Below, piece by piece: positions 1 through 5,558 of a stretch of DNA of 18,288 bases. The stretch is from positions 1 to 18,288 of the forward strand of contig JAQUEZ010000115.1 in NCBI GenBank assembly GCA_028684915.1. Reading direction: 5' to 3'. The DNA comes from Desulfobulbus sp. Its GTDB lineage: Bacteria; Desulfobacterota; Desulfobulbia; Desulfobulbales; Desulfobulbaceae. The notes below the pieces were generated by a model. It was not told where the DNA came from and ran no database searches. It saw nothing but the letters and a program-made list of their open reading frames with translations. The position numbers and the translations under genes are program-made. Numbering within the stretch: position 1 is the stretch's first letter; each line of letters starts with the position of its first letter.

Positions 1-2
1 CA

Positions 3-116
3 AAGGTGATCACGAAGCGATCCTATGGATTTCGCACATACGACGGGCTAAAAATAGCTTTATATCATGGGCTTGGTGACCTGCCGACCCCGAGGGCTAC
101 CCACAGATTCTGCTGA
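3..116 (+). CDS. ISL3-family transposase, C-terminal end (partial)
   Basis: An open frame enters from the left edge and ends at TGA 114-116. The last residues read RSYGFRTYDGLKIALYHGLG, then a short tail ending THRFC. The pattern Y-G-F-R-T-(x)n-ALYH-LG-LP-P-THRF is the characteristic C-terminus of ISL3-family (IS204/IS1001/IS1165 group) DDE transposases. Only about 37 residues are inside the window, so no catalytic residue is visible. The stop codon overlaps the terminal inverted repeat of the element (96-113), as is common in compact insertion sequences. The element is inserted in the tnsB gene read on the opposite strand. The family assignment rests on the tail motif and on the matching IS end at the right edge of the window. 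Confidence 0.75.
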   Translation, partial: KVITKRSYGFRTYDGLKIALYHGLGDLPTPRATHRFC

Positions 117-328
117 GGAACCGGAATTCGAGACACAAGGTGCGAAAACGGATCATCTACCGTCTTCAATCTTTCTGAAAGTATGCCATCCTCAACTTCT
201 GATCTGGTTATAAGTTCTGGGAAAGATTTATCAGAATCAATATTGATCCAGAAATAGCCAATATCTACGGTATCAAGGATACGGTAGCGTATATCTTCGA
301 GCATCACGACATCATTGATTCGCAACAT
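65..328 (-). pseudogene. tnsB: Tn7-like transposase subunit TnsB, N-terminal fragment cut by ISL3
   Basis: TnsB is the DDE (retroviral-integrase-type) subunit of Tn7-like elements. It binds the transposon ends and joins 3' ends to the target. The ATG at 326-328 begins MLRINDVVMLEDIRYRIL and continues to TVDDPFSHL. This aligns by eye with the start of Tn7 TnsB (M-x-x-IN-x-VV...YRIL...TDDPY-x-HL). After about residue 70 the frame runs into the ISL3 repeat and stops at a TGA, 87 codons in all, against about 700 in a full TnsB. The DNA-binding and DDE catalytic domains are therefore absent here and the gene is dead as it stands. The start overlaps the end of the restored tnsA frame by 17 bases, the usual Tn7 tnsA-tnsB arrangement. 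Confidence 0.8.
96..113. repeat. ISL3-type terminal inverted repeat, left-hand copy
   Basis: Read leftward into the element the sequence is GCAGAATCTGTGGGTAGC. The identical 18 bases occur at 18173-18190 reading rightward into another element end. The sequences diverge immediately inside the repeat, so these are opposite ends of the same IS type rather than the same end twice. This copy is the end carrying the transposase stop codon. Everything between 114 and 18172 lies between the two ends. Confidence 0.7.
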
Positions 329-1129
329 TTCGATTCCTCAATGAATGGATGTCTGGGGAAGCGTGTAATTCTCCTACAGCTAGATCAGTCCATGGTTTTC
401 TGATATCAAACAAGAAAACCCCCACGCTAAGAGTGACCGTATTTTTTGTAAAGATTCTCCCGGTGTGAATGAATATGCATCATCTAGAGCCTTTCCTGCT
501 TGAACAATTTTTTCTGCGGGATTATTCAAAAAGAAATTCAAGTAAAATTCTGCAACATCAAACGTATCTTCAAAGTTTCCTGATGAAATCTGTGCTGGAT
601 AAAGCCAATTAATGTTTTTCGTCACAACTTCAGGCATCTGCTTTTCGGTTAACAAATACCATGGAACACTTTGCATTTCCCAGTAACGCCGTTCTATTTC
701 CAATTTCTCGATGGTTCTTGGATTAGTCAGATCAGATGAGGTTTTAACCTGAATAGCCATTCTTGGAAAATCAGACAGTCTGGTATCTAGGAAAAAGTCC
801 GTATAGATGACTTTAAGATTGCCCCGAACCTTGGAATGACAGATACCGGCACAGGTTGCAATATCAAGAGTATCCTCAATTCTAAGAGGAAATTTTTCTC
901 GTATATCAATGACGACTGGATTCCAGTCTAAGAGAAGAAAAGCAGACAGTTCTAAGTCTGAGAACAAATGATGCGTTCGTTGGGAATGGAAACCCCAGAC
1001 ACGATGCGACCTACCGGAGGAAGATAGGTCTCTAACAGTTAACCACGGTTGATATTCTTTTCCAGAGCCTTTACCGCGACCCTGTTTTATCCATTTTTGA
1101 GAACGGGAATCTAGCTGAATACTGGTCAT
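312..1129 (-). pseudogene. tnsA: Tn7-like endonuclease subunit TnsA, frameshifted near the 3' end
   Basis: TnsA cuts the 5' strands at the transposon ends, so that with TnsB the element leaves by cut-and-paste. From ATG 1127-1129 the frame reads MTSIQLDSRSQKWIKQGRGK and carries the residues equivalent to the Tn7 TnsA catalytic set: E60 (SDLE), D111 (TDF), Q127 and K129 (AIQVK). It ends prematurely at a TAG at 380. One extra base in the G5 run (minus strand; C5 at 419-423) would switch to a frame reading VFLFDIRKPW and ending NRNVANQ at 312-314. That gives 272 residues, against 273 in Tn7 TnsA. The frameshift looks recent, or could be a sequencing error. The upstream TTG start (1147) is less likely, because an AAGGGG Shine-Dalgarno lies 8 bases before the ATG. 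Confidence 0.85.
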
Positions 1130-1172
1130 GCTCCGTACCCCTTGCAAAGTTGTGCAGTATTGTACGGAGCAT
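1128..1172 (-). promoter_or_regulatory. 11-bp inverted repeat enclosing the tnsA start codon
   Basis: GTACGGAGCAT and ATGCTCCGTAC form a perfect 11-bp inverted repeat (arms 1128-1138 and 1162-1172) separated by 23 bases. In the leftward transcript the 3' arm contains the GGAG next to the start and the first two bases of the tnsA AUG. The hairpin would bury the initiation region and leave the AAGGGG ribosome-binding sequence in the loop. It could be a translational control element, or a DNA operator beside the TnsB sites. Confidence 0.45.
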
Positions 1173-1173
1173 A

Positions 1174-1219
1174 GTTACCATCTTTATTTTCCAGTTACCA
1201 ACTTTATTTTCAACCCACA
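1174..1219 (-). mobile_element. Right (tnsA-proximal) end of a Tn7-like transposon
   Basis: Two TnsB-type binding sites lie 20 bp apart at 1174-1190 and 1194-1210. On the minus strand they read AAAATAAAG(A/T)TGGTAAC, close to the Tn7 sites containing AATAAAGTC...AAACT and AAAATAGTTGGGAACT. Just outside them the element terminates 5'-TGTGGGTTG, against TGTGGGCGG in Tn7, so the outermost base is 1219. The sites are closely spaced, like the right end of Tn7, and lie upstream of tnsA, where TnsB binding would repress its own operon. Confidence 0.8.
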
Positions 1220-1224
1220 CCAGC
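1220..1224. other. 5-bp spacer between two Tn7-like ends (candidate target duplication)
   Basis: CCAGC is all that separates the right end finishing at 1219 from the left-type end starting at 1225. Five bases is the target-site duplication length of Tn7-like elements. Confirmation needs the same 5 bp at the far end of either element, which is outside this window. Confidence 0.65.
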
Positions 1225-1371
1225 TGTATGCTACAAATAAAGTTGGTAACTTATGACACCTCAACCTACTGATTTTACGTTACACGCCAAAAACAATGAA
1301 AAATAAAGTTGGTAACTTTGAAAAAACCATTATCTCAAGGGCACCAATTTCTTTTAAATAAAGTTGGTAAC
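1225..1371 (+). mobile_element. Left-type end of a second Tn7-like transposon
   Basis: The end starts TGTATGCTACAAATAAAG. Three TnsB-type sites face rightward: 1234-1250, 1300-1316 and 1355-1371, all containing AAATAAAGTTGGTAAC. They are spaced 66 and 55 bp apart. Three separated sites in about 150 bp is the layout of the left end of Tn7. The repeat is identical in core to the sites of the neighbouring right end, so the two ends should be recognised by the same TnsB type. The interior of this element lies to the right. I found no matching right end later in the window. Confidence 0.75.
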
Positions 1372-1461
1372 TTTAATGGGGCCAATAACCGGGCAACTTT
1401 GCTCAAAGAATGTATTGAAGGTTCCCTTCGTGATTTCAAAATACCGGCAAGGTTTTTTTGA

Positions 1462-1614
1462 TTACAAAACTTCATTACCGACTGGAGGACTATTTACCCA
1501 TGCTTCGTCGTCTTTAGAAAGCTTCATCTTTTCTGGATCGCACTGGCGAAGCAGGTCTTCAAGATTGTATTCCAATGGTTCTGTTGTTGCCAACAGGCCC
1601 CTCCCCTTTTTGGA
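1462..1614 (-). pseudogene. MazE/PemI-like antitoxin, C-terminal remnant
   Basis: On the minus strand a 50-codon frame follows directly, in frame, after the stop of the YggL gene and ends at TAA 1462-1464. Its tail contains YNLEDLLRQCDPEKMKLS and finishes SPPVGNEVL. MazE-type antitoxins end in this manner (a Y-x-L-x-x-LL toxin-wrapping helix and a terminal PVG-x-E-hydrophobic). No AbrB-type DNA-binding N-terminus and no MazF toxin are visible next to it. A TTG behind a GGGGAGGGG run could start a short peptide, but a truncated antitoxin is the simpler reading. Confidence 0.4.
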
Positions 1615-1953
1615 TCAACCTTTCGTATGGCATTGAGGACGCCCAGAATGCCATACATCAAATTTTAGCCCACCTCTCCAACTTAGCACATCTTCTCGCG
1701 CATTGAGCCACTCGATCACTTTCATCATCTTTCCATCAACATCACCAGAGAGGGAGCCGAGTTCAACTACTACGTCCAATATGTCTTCCTTGCCTCCGCC
1801 GCCACAAATACATCCGTTTGACTCCACGGCTTCCTCGACGAAGGCATCAAAGAAATCATCGAATCCGCCTTTTTGGGAGCGTATGACAACGAGTTGAACC
1901 CCCCATTCAGCAAACTCGCCAATATGTTTTTTCTTACGAAGTCGTTTTCTCAT
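1615..1953 (-). CDS. YggL family (DUF469) protein
   Basis: The protein (112 aa) opens MRKRLRKKKHIGEFAEWG, which matches the YggL/DUF469 signature RLRKK-x-H-x-x-EF-x-E-G. It ends ...LKFDVWHSG, where YggL proteins finish around LFDVWW. E. coli YggL is about 108 residues and associates with the 50S ribosomal subunit. The central part (GCICGGGGKEDILDVVVELG) replaces the usual aromatic-rich strand, and the last dozen residues differ, perhaps because of a junction with the mazE remnant downstream. The start ATG lies 20 bases inside the preceding small frame, which suggests translational coupling. A YggL copy in a mobile region is unusual, and its role here is unknown. Confidence 0.65.
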   Translation of the reverse strand: MRKRLRKKKHIGEFAEWGVQLVVIRSQKGGFDDFFDAFVEEAVESNGCICGGGGKEDILDVVVELGSLSGDVDGKMMKVIEWLNAREDVLSWRGGLKFDVWHSGRPQCHTKG

Positions 1954-2098
1954 CTTTTAGAAAAGCTTCAAGCTGAAGCCTGCCATATGATTCTTCATCG
2001 TTTTTTGAAAACCATTCTGAAAGTGTACCTTCCAGAGCAAACGCAAAATCAATTGAAGTTGCCGCCTTGCGAACCGCAACCTTGTTGTTTTCGCTCAT
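1934..2098 (-). CDS. Small hypothetical protein upstream of the YggL gene
   Basis: This 54-residue frame starts MSENNKVAVRKAATSIDFAF and contains ALEGTLSEWFSKNDEESYGR. The EW-S-x-x-DE-x-x-Y pattern resembles the C-terminal tail of small AbrB/PrlF-like antitoxin proteins. I cannot place it in a family with confidence, and no partner toxin is adjacent. It overlaps the YggL gene start by 20 bases. An in-frame ATG further upstream (2137) would add 13 residues, but neither start has a good Shine-Dalgarno. Confidence 0.35.
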   Translation of the reverse strand: MSENNKVAVRKAATSIDFAFALEGTLSEWFSKNDEESYGRLQLEAFLKDEKTTS

Positions 2099-2137
2099 AA
2101 CTTTTCGGCTATTTAGATTCATTTTCAAGACCGGCAC

Positions 2138-2487
2138 CAGTCAACATAAACAGTAGTAGTGTTAACTTCTGATGATTCTGAGTAATTTCAGCCTTTGACG
2201 TGGCAATACTAACGTGAAGCTGCAGCACCAGCGTGAGTCAATTACCAATAGCCGGTTTTTGATAGATTTCCAGAACTTCGACTATGGGTTCCCTCAGCTA
2301 ATTACCGGTCCACCTGAACCCCATTCATATTCTTTATTAATAATTTAATACAGTTAAATCATTTCCGTGTAAAATATTGTGTAAAACTTCATCTACTGAA
2401 ATACCTAAATTTTGCAGCCTTATTCGAGGTGATAAGCTAGGCGCGGGCGCCCCCGATTGTTCGCACCGTCCCCCGAATTCTGGCCGA
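2138..2487. other. Non-coding AT-rich stretch with a short GC-rich patch
   Basis: I see no convincing gene. The left part is AT-rich. At about 2439-2475 there is an abrupt GC-rich patch with the palindrome GGGCGCCC immediately beyond the 3' end of the antitoxin gene. Without a T-run it is not a typical terminator. Two similar short segments (AATTACCAATAGCCGG near 2240 and TAATTACCGGTCC near 2300) could be relics of a mobile-element end, but I cannot assign a family. Confidence 0.3.
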
Positions 2488-2799
2488 TTAAACTTCTCGA
2501 CTTGTTCGCTGCAATGCTTTCTTGGCTGAAATATCTTTAAAACCACCAGAAACATATTTGTGCAGCACGCTGGATACAAGCGACTGGTAGGGCAAACCCT
2601 CTTCCATCGCTCGACGTTGCAGTGCTTCCAGGTCACGACTCGAAATGCGGATATTGATACGTTTATCTTTTCTGATCGTTTCCTCTGCCAATTTAGCTAG
2701 TTGAACTCGTCGTTCGTTCTTTAAGTCAGATTCAAATTCTCCTGACTCAAACGCTTCCAGTAATTCTTGGTCTTCTCGATTCAATTTTTTCTTATTCAT
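2488..2799 (-). CDS. CopG/BrnA-like ribbon-helix-helix antitoxin
   Basis: This 103-residue protein has a ribbon-helix-helix core at about residues 47-86: RINIRISSRDLEALQRRAME, then EGLPYQSLVSSVLHKYVSGG. The basic beta strand (INIRIS) inserts in the DNA major groove in this family. The N-terminal third is charged and probably wraps the toxin. It is the second gene of a leftward pair and its start overlaps the toxin stop by 8 bases. That toxin-first order is typical of brnTA. As in the family, it probably represses its own promoter together with the toxin. Confidence 0.75.
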   Translation of the reverse strand: MNKKKLNREDQELLEAFESGEFESDLKNERRVQLAKLAEETIRKDKRINIRISSRDLEALQRRAMEEGLPYQSLVSSVLHKYVSGGFKDISAKKALQRTSREV

Positions 2800-3073
2800 A
2801 AGGCCCCCTCAAATAATGCTTTGTCGCCTTTCGGCTGGGGATAACGCTTTTTAGAAAGATTTCGTCTTCATTCTCAACGTAAGGAACGAGCCAAGCGTAC
2901 CCATCAACTTCGACGACAAAAATGCGCTGGTTCGGATACTTGTTATTATTTGGATGAACCAAGTCGTCGAGTAGCTTTCCAGATTGGAGTGCAAATAACA
3001 CATCCTCGAAAGATATGCCTCGTTCGCTCATCAAATGCTGATTCTTTTCAGCATTCCAGTTGATTTGCTTCAT
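2792..3073 (-). CDS. BrnT-like toxin
   Basis: From ATG 3071-3073 the 93-residue product begins MKQINWNAEKNQHLMSERGI and continues with SFEDV. The pattern (hydrophobic)-x-W-x-x-x-KN...ERGISFEDV followed by strands such as RIFVVEVDGYAWLVPYV is that of BrnT-type RNase toxins with a RelE-like fold. The first MR-Y-F-Y codons of the longer TTG-start frame (3091) have no better ribosome-binding site, so I prefer the ATG. It is coupled to the antitoxin gene by an 8-base overlap. Such pairs usually stabilise mobile regions or respond to stress. The family call is from memory of the motif layout; a broader BrnT/DUF4258-like label would also fit. Confidence 0.65.
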   Translation of the reverse strand: MKQINWNAEKNQHLMSERGISFEDVLFALQSGKLLDDLVHPNNNKYPNQRIFVVEVDGYAWLVPYVENEDEIFLKSVIPSRKATKHYLRGPYE

Positions 3074-3180
3074 GAGATAAAAATAACGCAATGTGTGCCT
3101 ATTGTCATTATTTTTTACTTTCCCGTCCAGCGGCCCTAGGACACTAGTCGATAAGAATACTAACGCGGGCCAGATGGGTA

Positions 3181-3269
3181 TTCCGATGAAAACGACAAGG
3201 TCGAACTGCCGCGAAAACGGTCACCGTTGTGCTGTGAAAACAGCCACTATTCCGGTGAAAACGGCCAGG
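3181..3269. repeat. Four degenerate tandem repeats, IS21-type terminal region remnant
   Basis: Four imperfect repeats of the core (G)(T)GAAAACGGCCA begin at about 3181, 3207, 3230 and 3250, for example TTCCGGTGAAAACGGCCAGG and TGCTGTGAAAACAGCCACTA. Series of roughly 20-bp repeats of this kind are the TnpA-binding sites at the ends of IS21-family elements. No istA or istB gene is recognisable nearby, so this would be a solo end left by deletion. Confidence 0.45.
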
Positions 3270-3470
3270 GTGTGGTGAGAGCGAGTCACGAGTAAGTGTT
3301 TTTGCCCTTCAAGTTTCTGTTTTGGGTGCTGGAATTGTCAGGTCGTTCAAGTTTTGGCTGACTTCTGTTTGGCTGGCTGCAAGCACGGGTGCGTCTTGTG
3401 CGTTGAGCCTAGTATTGCCGCCGAGGTAGAGACGGCCCCCTGTCCAGAAGGTCAACAAAGCAGAGAAAAG
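3270..3470. other. Intergenic region upstream of tetR
   Basis: I see no supported gene. A minus-strand frame of 71 codons (3309-3524) overlaps the tetR promoter and shows no family motif. It may be noise or a decayed transposon reading frame beside the IS21-like repeats. Confidence 0.3.
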
Positions 3471-3473
3471 ACA

Positions 3474-3502
3474 TTGACACACTAGACCGATCAGTCTAGT
3501 AT
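3474..3502 (+). promoter_or_regulatory. tetR promoter with operator in the -35/-10 spacer
   Basis: TTGACA (3474-3479), a 17-bp spacer and TAGTAT (3497-3502) form a sigma-70 promoter. The palindrome ACTAGACCGATCAGTCTAGT (3481-3500) lies almost entirely in the spacer. Its core TAGACC-N4-(A/G)GTCTA is close to the NemR-type operator TAGACC-N4-GGTCTA. Transcription should begin about 7 bases after the -10, almost on the ATG at 3510, and no Shine-Dalgarno is present. The tetR mRNA may therefore be leaderless. Confidence 0.75.
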
Positions 3503-3509
3503 ATAAATT

Positions 3510-4106
3510 ATGAAACGAATTCACAATAAAGAAGACATCATCCAGGTTGGGCTCGACATCGTATTGAGCAGAGGCTTCACTGCTACCGGTGTCGAGGCAA
3601 TCTTGAAGCAGGCAAATGTGCCAAAGGGTTCATTTTACAACTTTTTCTCAAGCAAGGAAGAGTTTGCTCTTGCCATAATCGATAGGTTTGTTGCCGAGAG
3701 GCAAGAAGTTTTTTCCCCCATCTTCAGGAATGATTCCTTGCCACCGCTCAGACGTATCAGAGAAAGTTTCGAAACATTAATTACGATATTTGAAAGCGAT
3801 GACTGCAGCAAGGGATGCCTGCTTGGCAACTTGGGCCAGGAAATGTCCGATCAATCCGAGAACCTTCGTCAGCGCCTTGAGCAATCTCTGCAAATGTGGG
3901 TCAGGGAGTTGGCTACTTTGCTAGTTGAAGCGCAGGAGGAAAAGACGATCCCTGCAGATATGGACGCAGAAATGCTAGCAGAAAACCTGATCTCATCCTT
4001 TCAGGGAGCACTGCTTCGTTCCAAGGTGAAGAAATCATCAGAACCATTGAATAATTTCATCTACTTGTACTTCGACAGGTTTCTTGCTCGAGAAGATGGG
4101 CGATAA
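3510..4106 (+). CDS. TetR/AcrR-family repressor, NemR/AcuR-like
   Basis: A 198-residue TetR-type regulator. The N-terminal helix-turn-helix (about residues 10-50) contains VEAILKQANVPKGSFYNFFS and then SKEEFALAI, the TetR signature. The ligand domain carries C99 and C103 in DDCSKGCLLGNLGQEMSD. This aligns with the GCL segment of E. coli NemR, where a cysteine senses electrophiles, hypochlorite and quinone-like compounds. A redox- or electrophile-sensing mode is therefore plausible but inferred. Two near-identical palindromes, one in its own promoter and one in the promoter of the next gene, indicate autoregulation and control of the downstream reductase/efflux operon. The ATG at 3510 is the only sensible start and lacks a ribosome-binding site. 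Confidence 0.85.
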   Translation: MKRIHNKEDIIQVGLDIVLSRGFTATGVEAILKQANVPKGSFYNFFSSKEEFALAIIDRFVAERQEVFSPIFRNDSLPPLRRIRESFETLITIFESDDCSKGCLLGNLGQEMSDQSENLRQRLEQSLQMWVRELATLLVEAQEEKTIPADMDAEMLAENLISSFQGALLRSKVKKSSEPLNNFIYLYFDRFLAREDGR

Positions 4107-4115
4107 GGCATTTTT

Positions 4116-4144
4116 TTGATATTTAATAGACAGACTGGTCTAAT
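4116..4144 (+). promoter_or_regulatory. Promoter and TetR operator of the reductase/efflux operon
   Basis: TTGATA (4116-4121), a 17-bp spacer and TCTAAT (4139-4144) form a good promoter. The operator TAGACAGACTGGTCTA (4127-4142) sits in the spacer and -10, the same placement as in the tetR promoter. The two operators share TAGAC-N6-GTCTA. Binding would block RNA polymerase. The leader to the ATG at 4182 is about 30 bases and contains the ribosome-binding site AAAGGTG. Confidence 0.75.
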
Positions 4145-4181
4145 TAATAACCAGAAAGCCTCAGCAAAAGGTGTGTAATCC

Positions 4182-5522
4182 ATGGGACTCAATAATCATC
4201 CGGCAGTAAAGCGTTATAACGAAAGAAAAGCATCGGCAACACTTCATTCGACTCCGCTGAAGCTGAGCGCCCGAGAGCTGCGCACGATGTGTCTTGAAGC
4301 AGGGGGTGATGACGTTGGTTTTGTGGAGATTACACGTCCGTCGCTTGCCGATCACAAGGCGGCCATTCTGAATGTATTCCCTTGGACCAGGACGATTGTC
4401 AGTCTTGCGGGACGGATTAACAGGGAAAACCTGCGAAGTCCCGCACGTTCCATTGCGAGCCTCGAATTGCACCAAGTGGAAGAACGGCTTATCCATGCCG
4501 CCAGGACACTGGCATCGGCTCTCGAACGCAAGGGAATTCGCGCATCGACCCCGGCGCCCGGATTTCCCATGGAAGCTGACCATTGGGGCAACGGTACGAT
4601 GCACGTGGTATCGCACAAACCTATAGCGGTTGCGGCTGGGCTCGGAAAAATGGGTCTCCACCGCAGTGTCATTCACCCCGTGTTCGGGAGTTTCGTGTTG
4701 CTCAATACCGTGCTGATCGATGCCGAACTGGACGAATACAGCACACCCCTTGACTATAACCCTTGCCTTGACTGCAAGCTCTGCACGGCTGCCTGCCCAA
4801 CGGGCGCCATTGGTCCTGACGGATTTTTTAATCCGGTAAATTGTCTCACCCACACCTATCGGGAACTTATAGGCGGCTTCACTGACTGGGTTGAAAATAT
4901 CGCGGACAGCAAAAGCTCCAGCGATTACCGGACGAGAACCAGCGATGCCGAAACCGTATCCATGTGGCAGAGCCTGACGTGTGGACCGGGCTACAAGTCG
5001 GTGTATTGCATGGCAGTCTGCCCGGCGGGAGACGATGTGATCTCGCAGTTCATGGAGGACAGAAAGGCATTTGTCAAGGATGTGGTCAAACCACTCCAAC
5101 AGAAGACGGAAACGGTATATGTCCTACCCGGTTCAGATGCCGAGAATCATGTTGCGCACACTTTCCCACACAAAAAGGTGAAACGTGTAGGGAACGGTAT
5201 CAGGCCGCAGTCCGTGGCAGTTTTCCTCGCCTCCATGCCCATTGCTTTTCAGCGACACCAGTCCGAAGGGCTGAACGCGACCTATCATTTCACGTTCAGC
5301 GGCTGTGAAGAGGTCGAAGCAACGGTCGTCATCAAAGACAAAACGATTAAAATCGAGCAAGGACATGTGGGCGTTCCGGACGTTAGCGTACGTGCTGATG
5401 CTAAGACTTGGCTGCGCGTGCTTCACAAGGAAACCTCAATGCTCAAGCAAATCGTACTGCGGAGGATTCGTGTCAAAGGCCCGTTGAATCTGTTCAAGGC
5501 ATTCGGGAAATGTTTTGCTTAA
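4182..5522 (+). CDS. 4Fe-4S QueG-like reductase fused to a C-terminal SCP2-like domain
   Basis: The 446-residue protein has an N-terminal region like epoxyqueuosine reductase/reductive dehalogenase relatives, with GLGKMGLHRSVIHPVFGSFV (about 153-172) as the cobamide/flavin-side motif. A bacterial ferredoxin motif follows: C195-L-D-C198-K-L-C201-T-A-A-C205-P. C221, C267, C276 and C280 are candidates for a second cluster. The tail (about 342-446) resembles an SCP2 sterol-carrier domain (ATYHFTFSG...ATVVIKDKTIKIEQGH...DVSVRADAKTWLRVLHKE). True QueG acts on tRNA and lacks an SCP2 tail, so I read this as a redox enzyme for a hydrophobic substrate, substrate unknown. It is the first gene of the TetR-controlled operon, with AAAGGTG 8 bases before the ATG. 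Confidence 0.75.
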   Translation: MGLNNHPAVKRYNERKASATLHSTPLKLSARELRTMCLEAGGDDVGFVEITRPSLADHKAAILNVFPWTRTIVSLAGRINRENLRSPARSIASLELHQVEERLIHAARTLASALERKGIRASTPAPGFPMEADHWGNGTMHVVSHKPIAVAAGLGKMGLHRSVIHPVFGSFVLLNTVLIDAELDEYSTPLDYNPCLDCKLCTAACPTGAIGPDGFFNPVNCLTHTYRELIGGFTDWVENIADSKSSSDYRTRTSDAETVSMWQSLTCGPGYKSVYCMAVCPAGDDVISQFMEDRKAFVKDVVKPLQQKTETVYVLPGSDAENHVAHTFPHKKVKRVGNGIRPQSVAVFLASMPIAFQRHQSEGLNATYHFTFSGCEEVEATVVIKDKTIKIEQGHVGVPDVSVRADAKTWLRVLHKETSMLKQIVLRRIRVKGPLNLFKAFGKCFA

Positions 5523-5558
5523 AGTGCCCTGAAATATCAAATGAAAAAGGAGTTAAAC

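Noticed and set aside
1174..1371. Repeated AAATAAAGTTGGTAAC motifs as a CRISPR array or iterons
   Set aside because: Spacing is irregular, orientation reverses at a 5-bp junction flanked by TGT/ACA termini, and tnsA is adjacent. They are transposon-end binding sites.
1364..1636. Plus-strand open frame starting in the last TnsB-type site
   Set aside because: It begins inside a transposon binding repeat, has no ribosome-binding site or recognisable motif, and is antisense to the mazE-like remnant.
3309..3524. Minus-strand frame across the tetR promoter
   Set aside because: It overlaps the tetR start and operator, has no domain signature, and could at best be transposon debris.
4161..5099. Minus-strand open frame of 312 codons
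   Set aside because: It is antisense to the QueG-like gene, which has clear cysteine motifs and a good start. The antisense product looks like no protein family.
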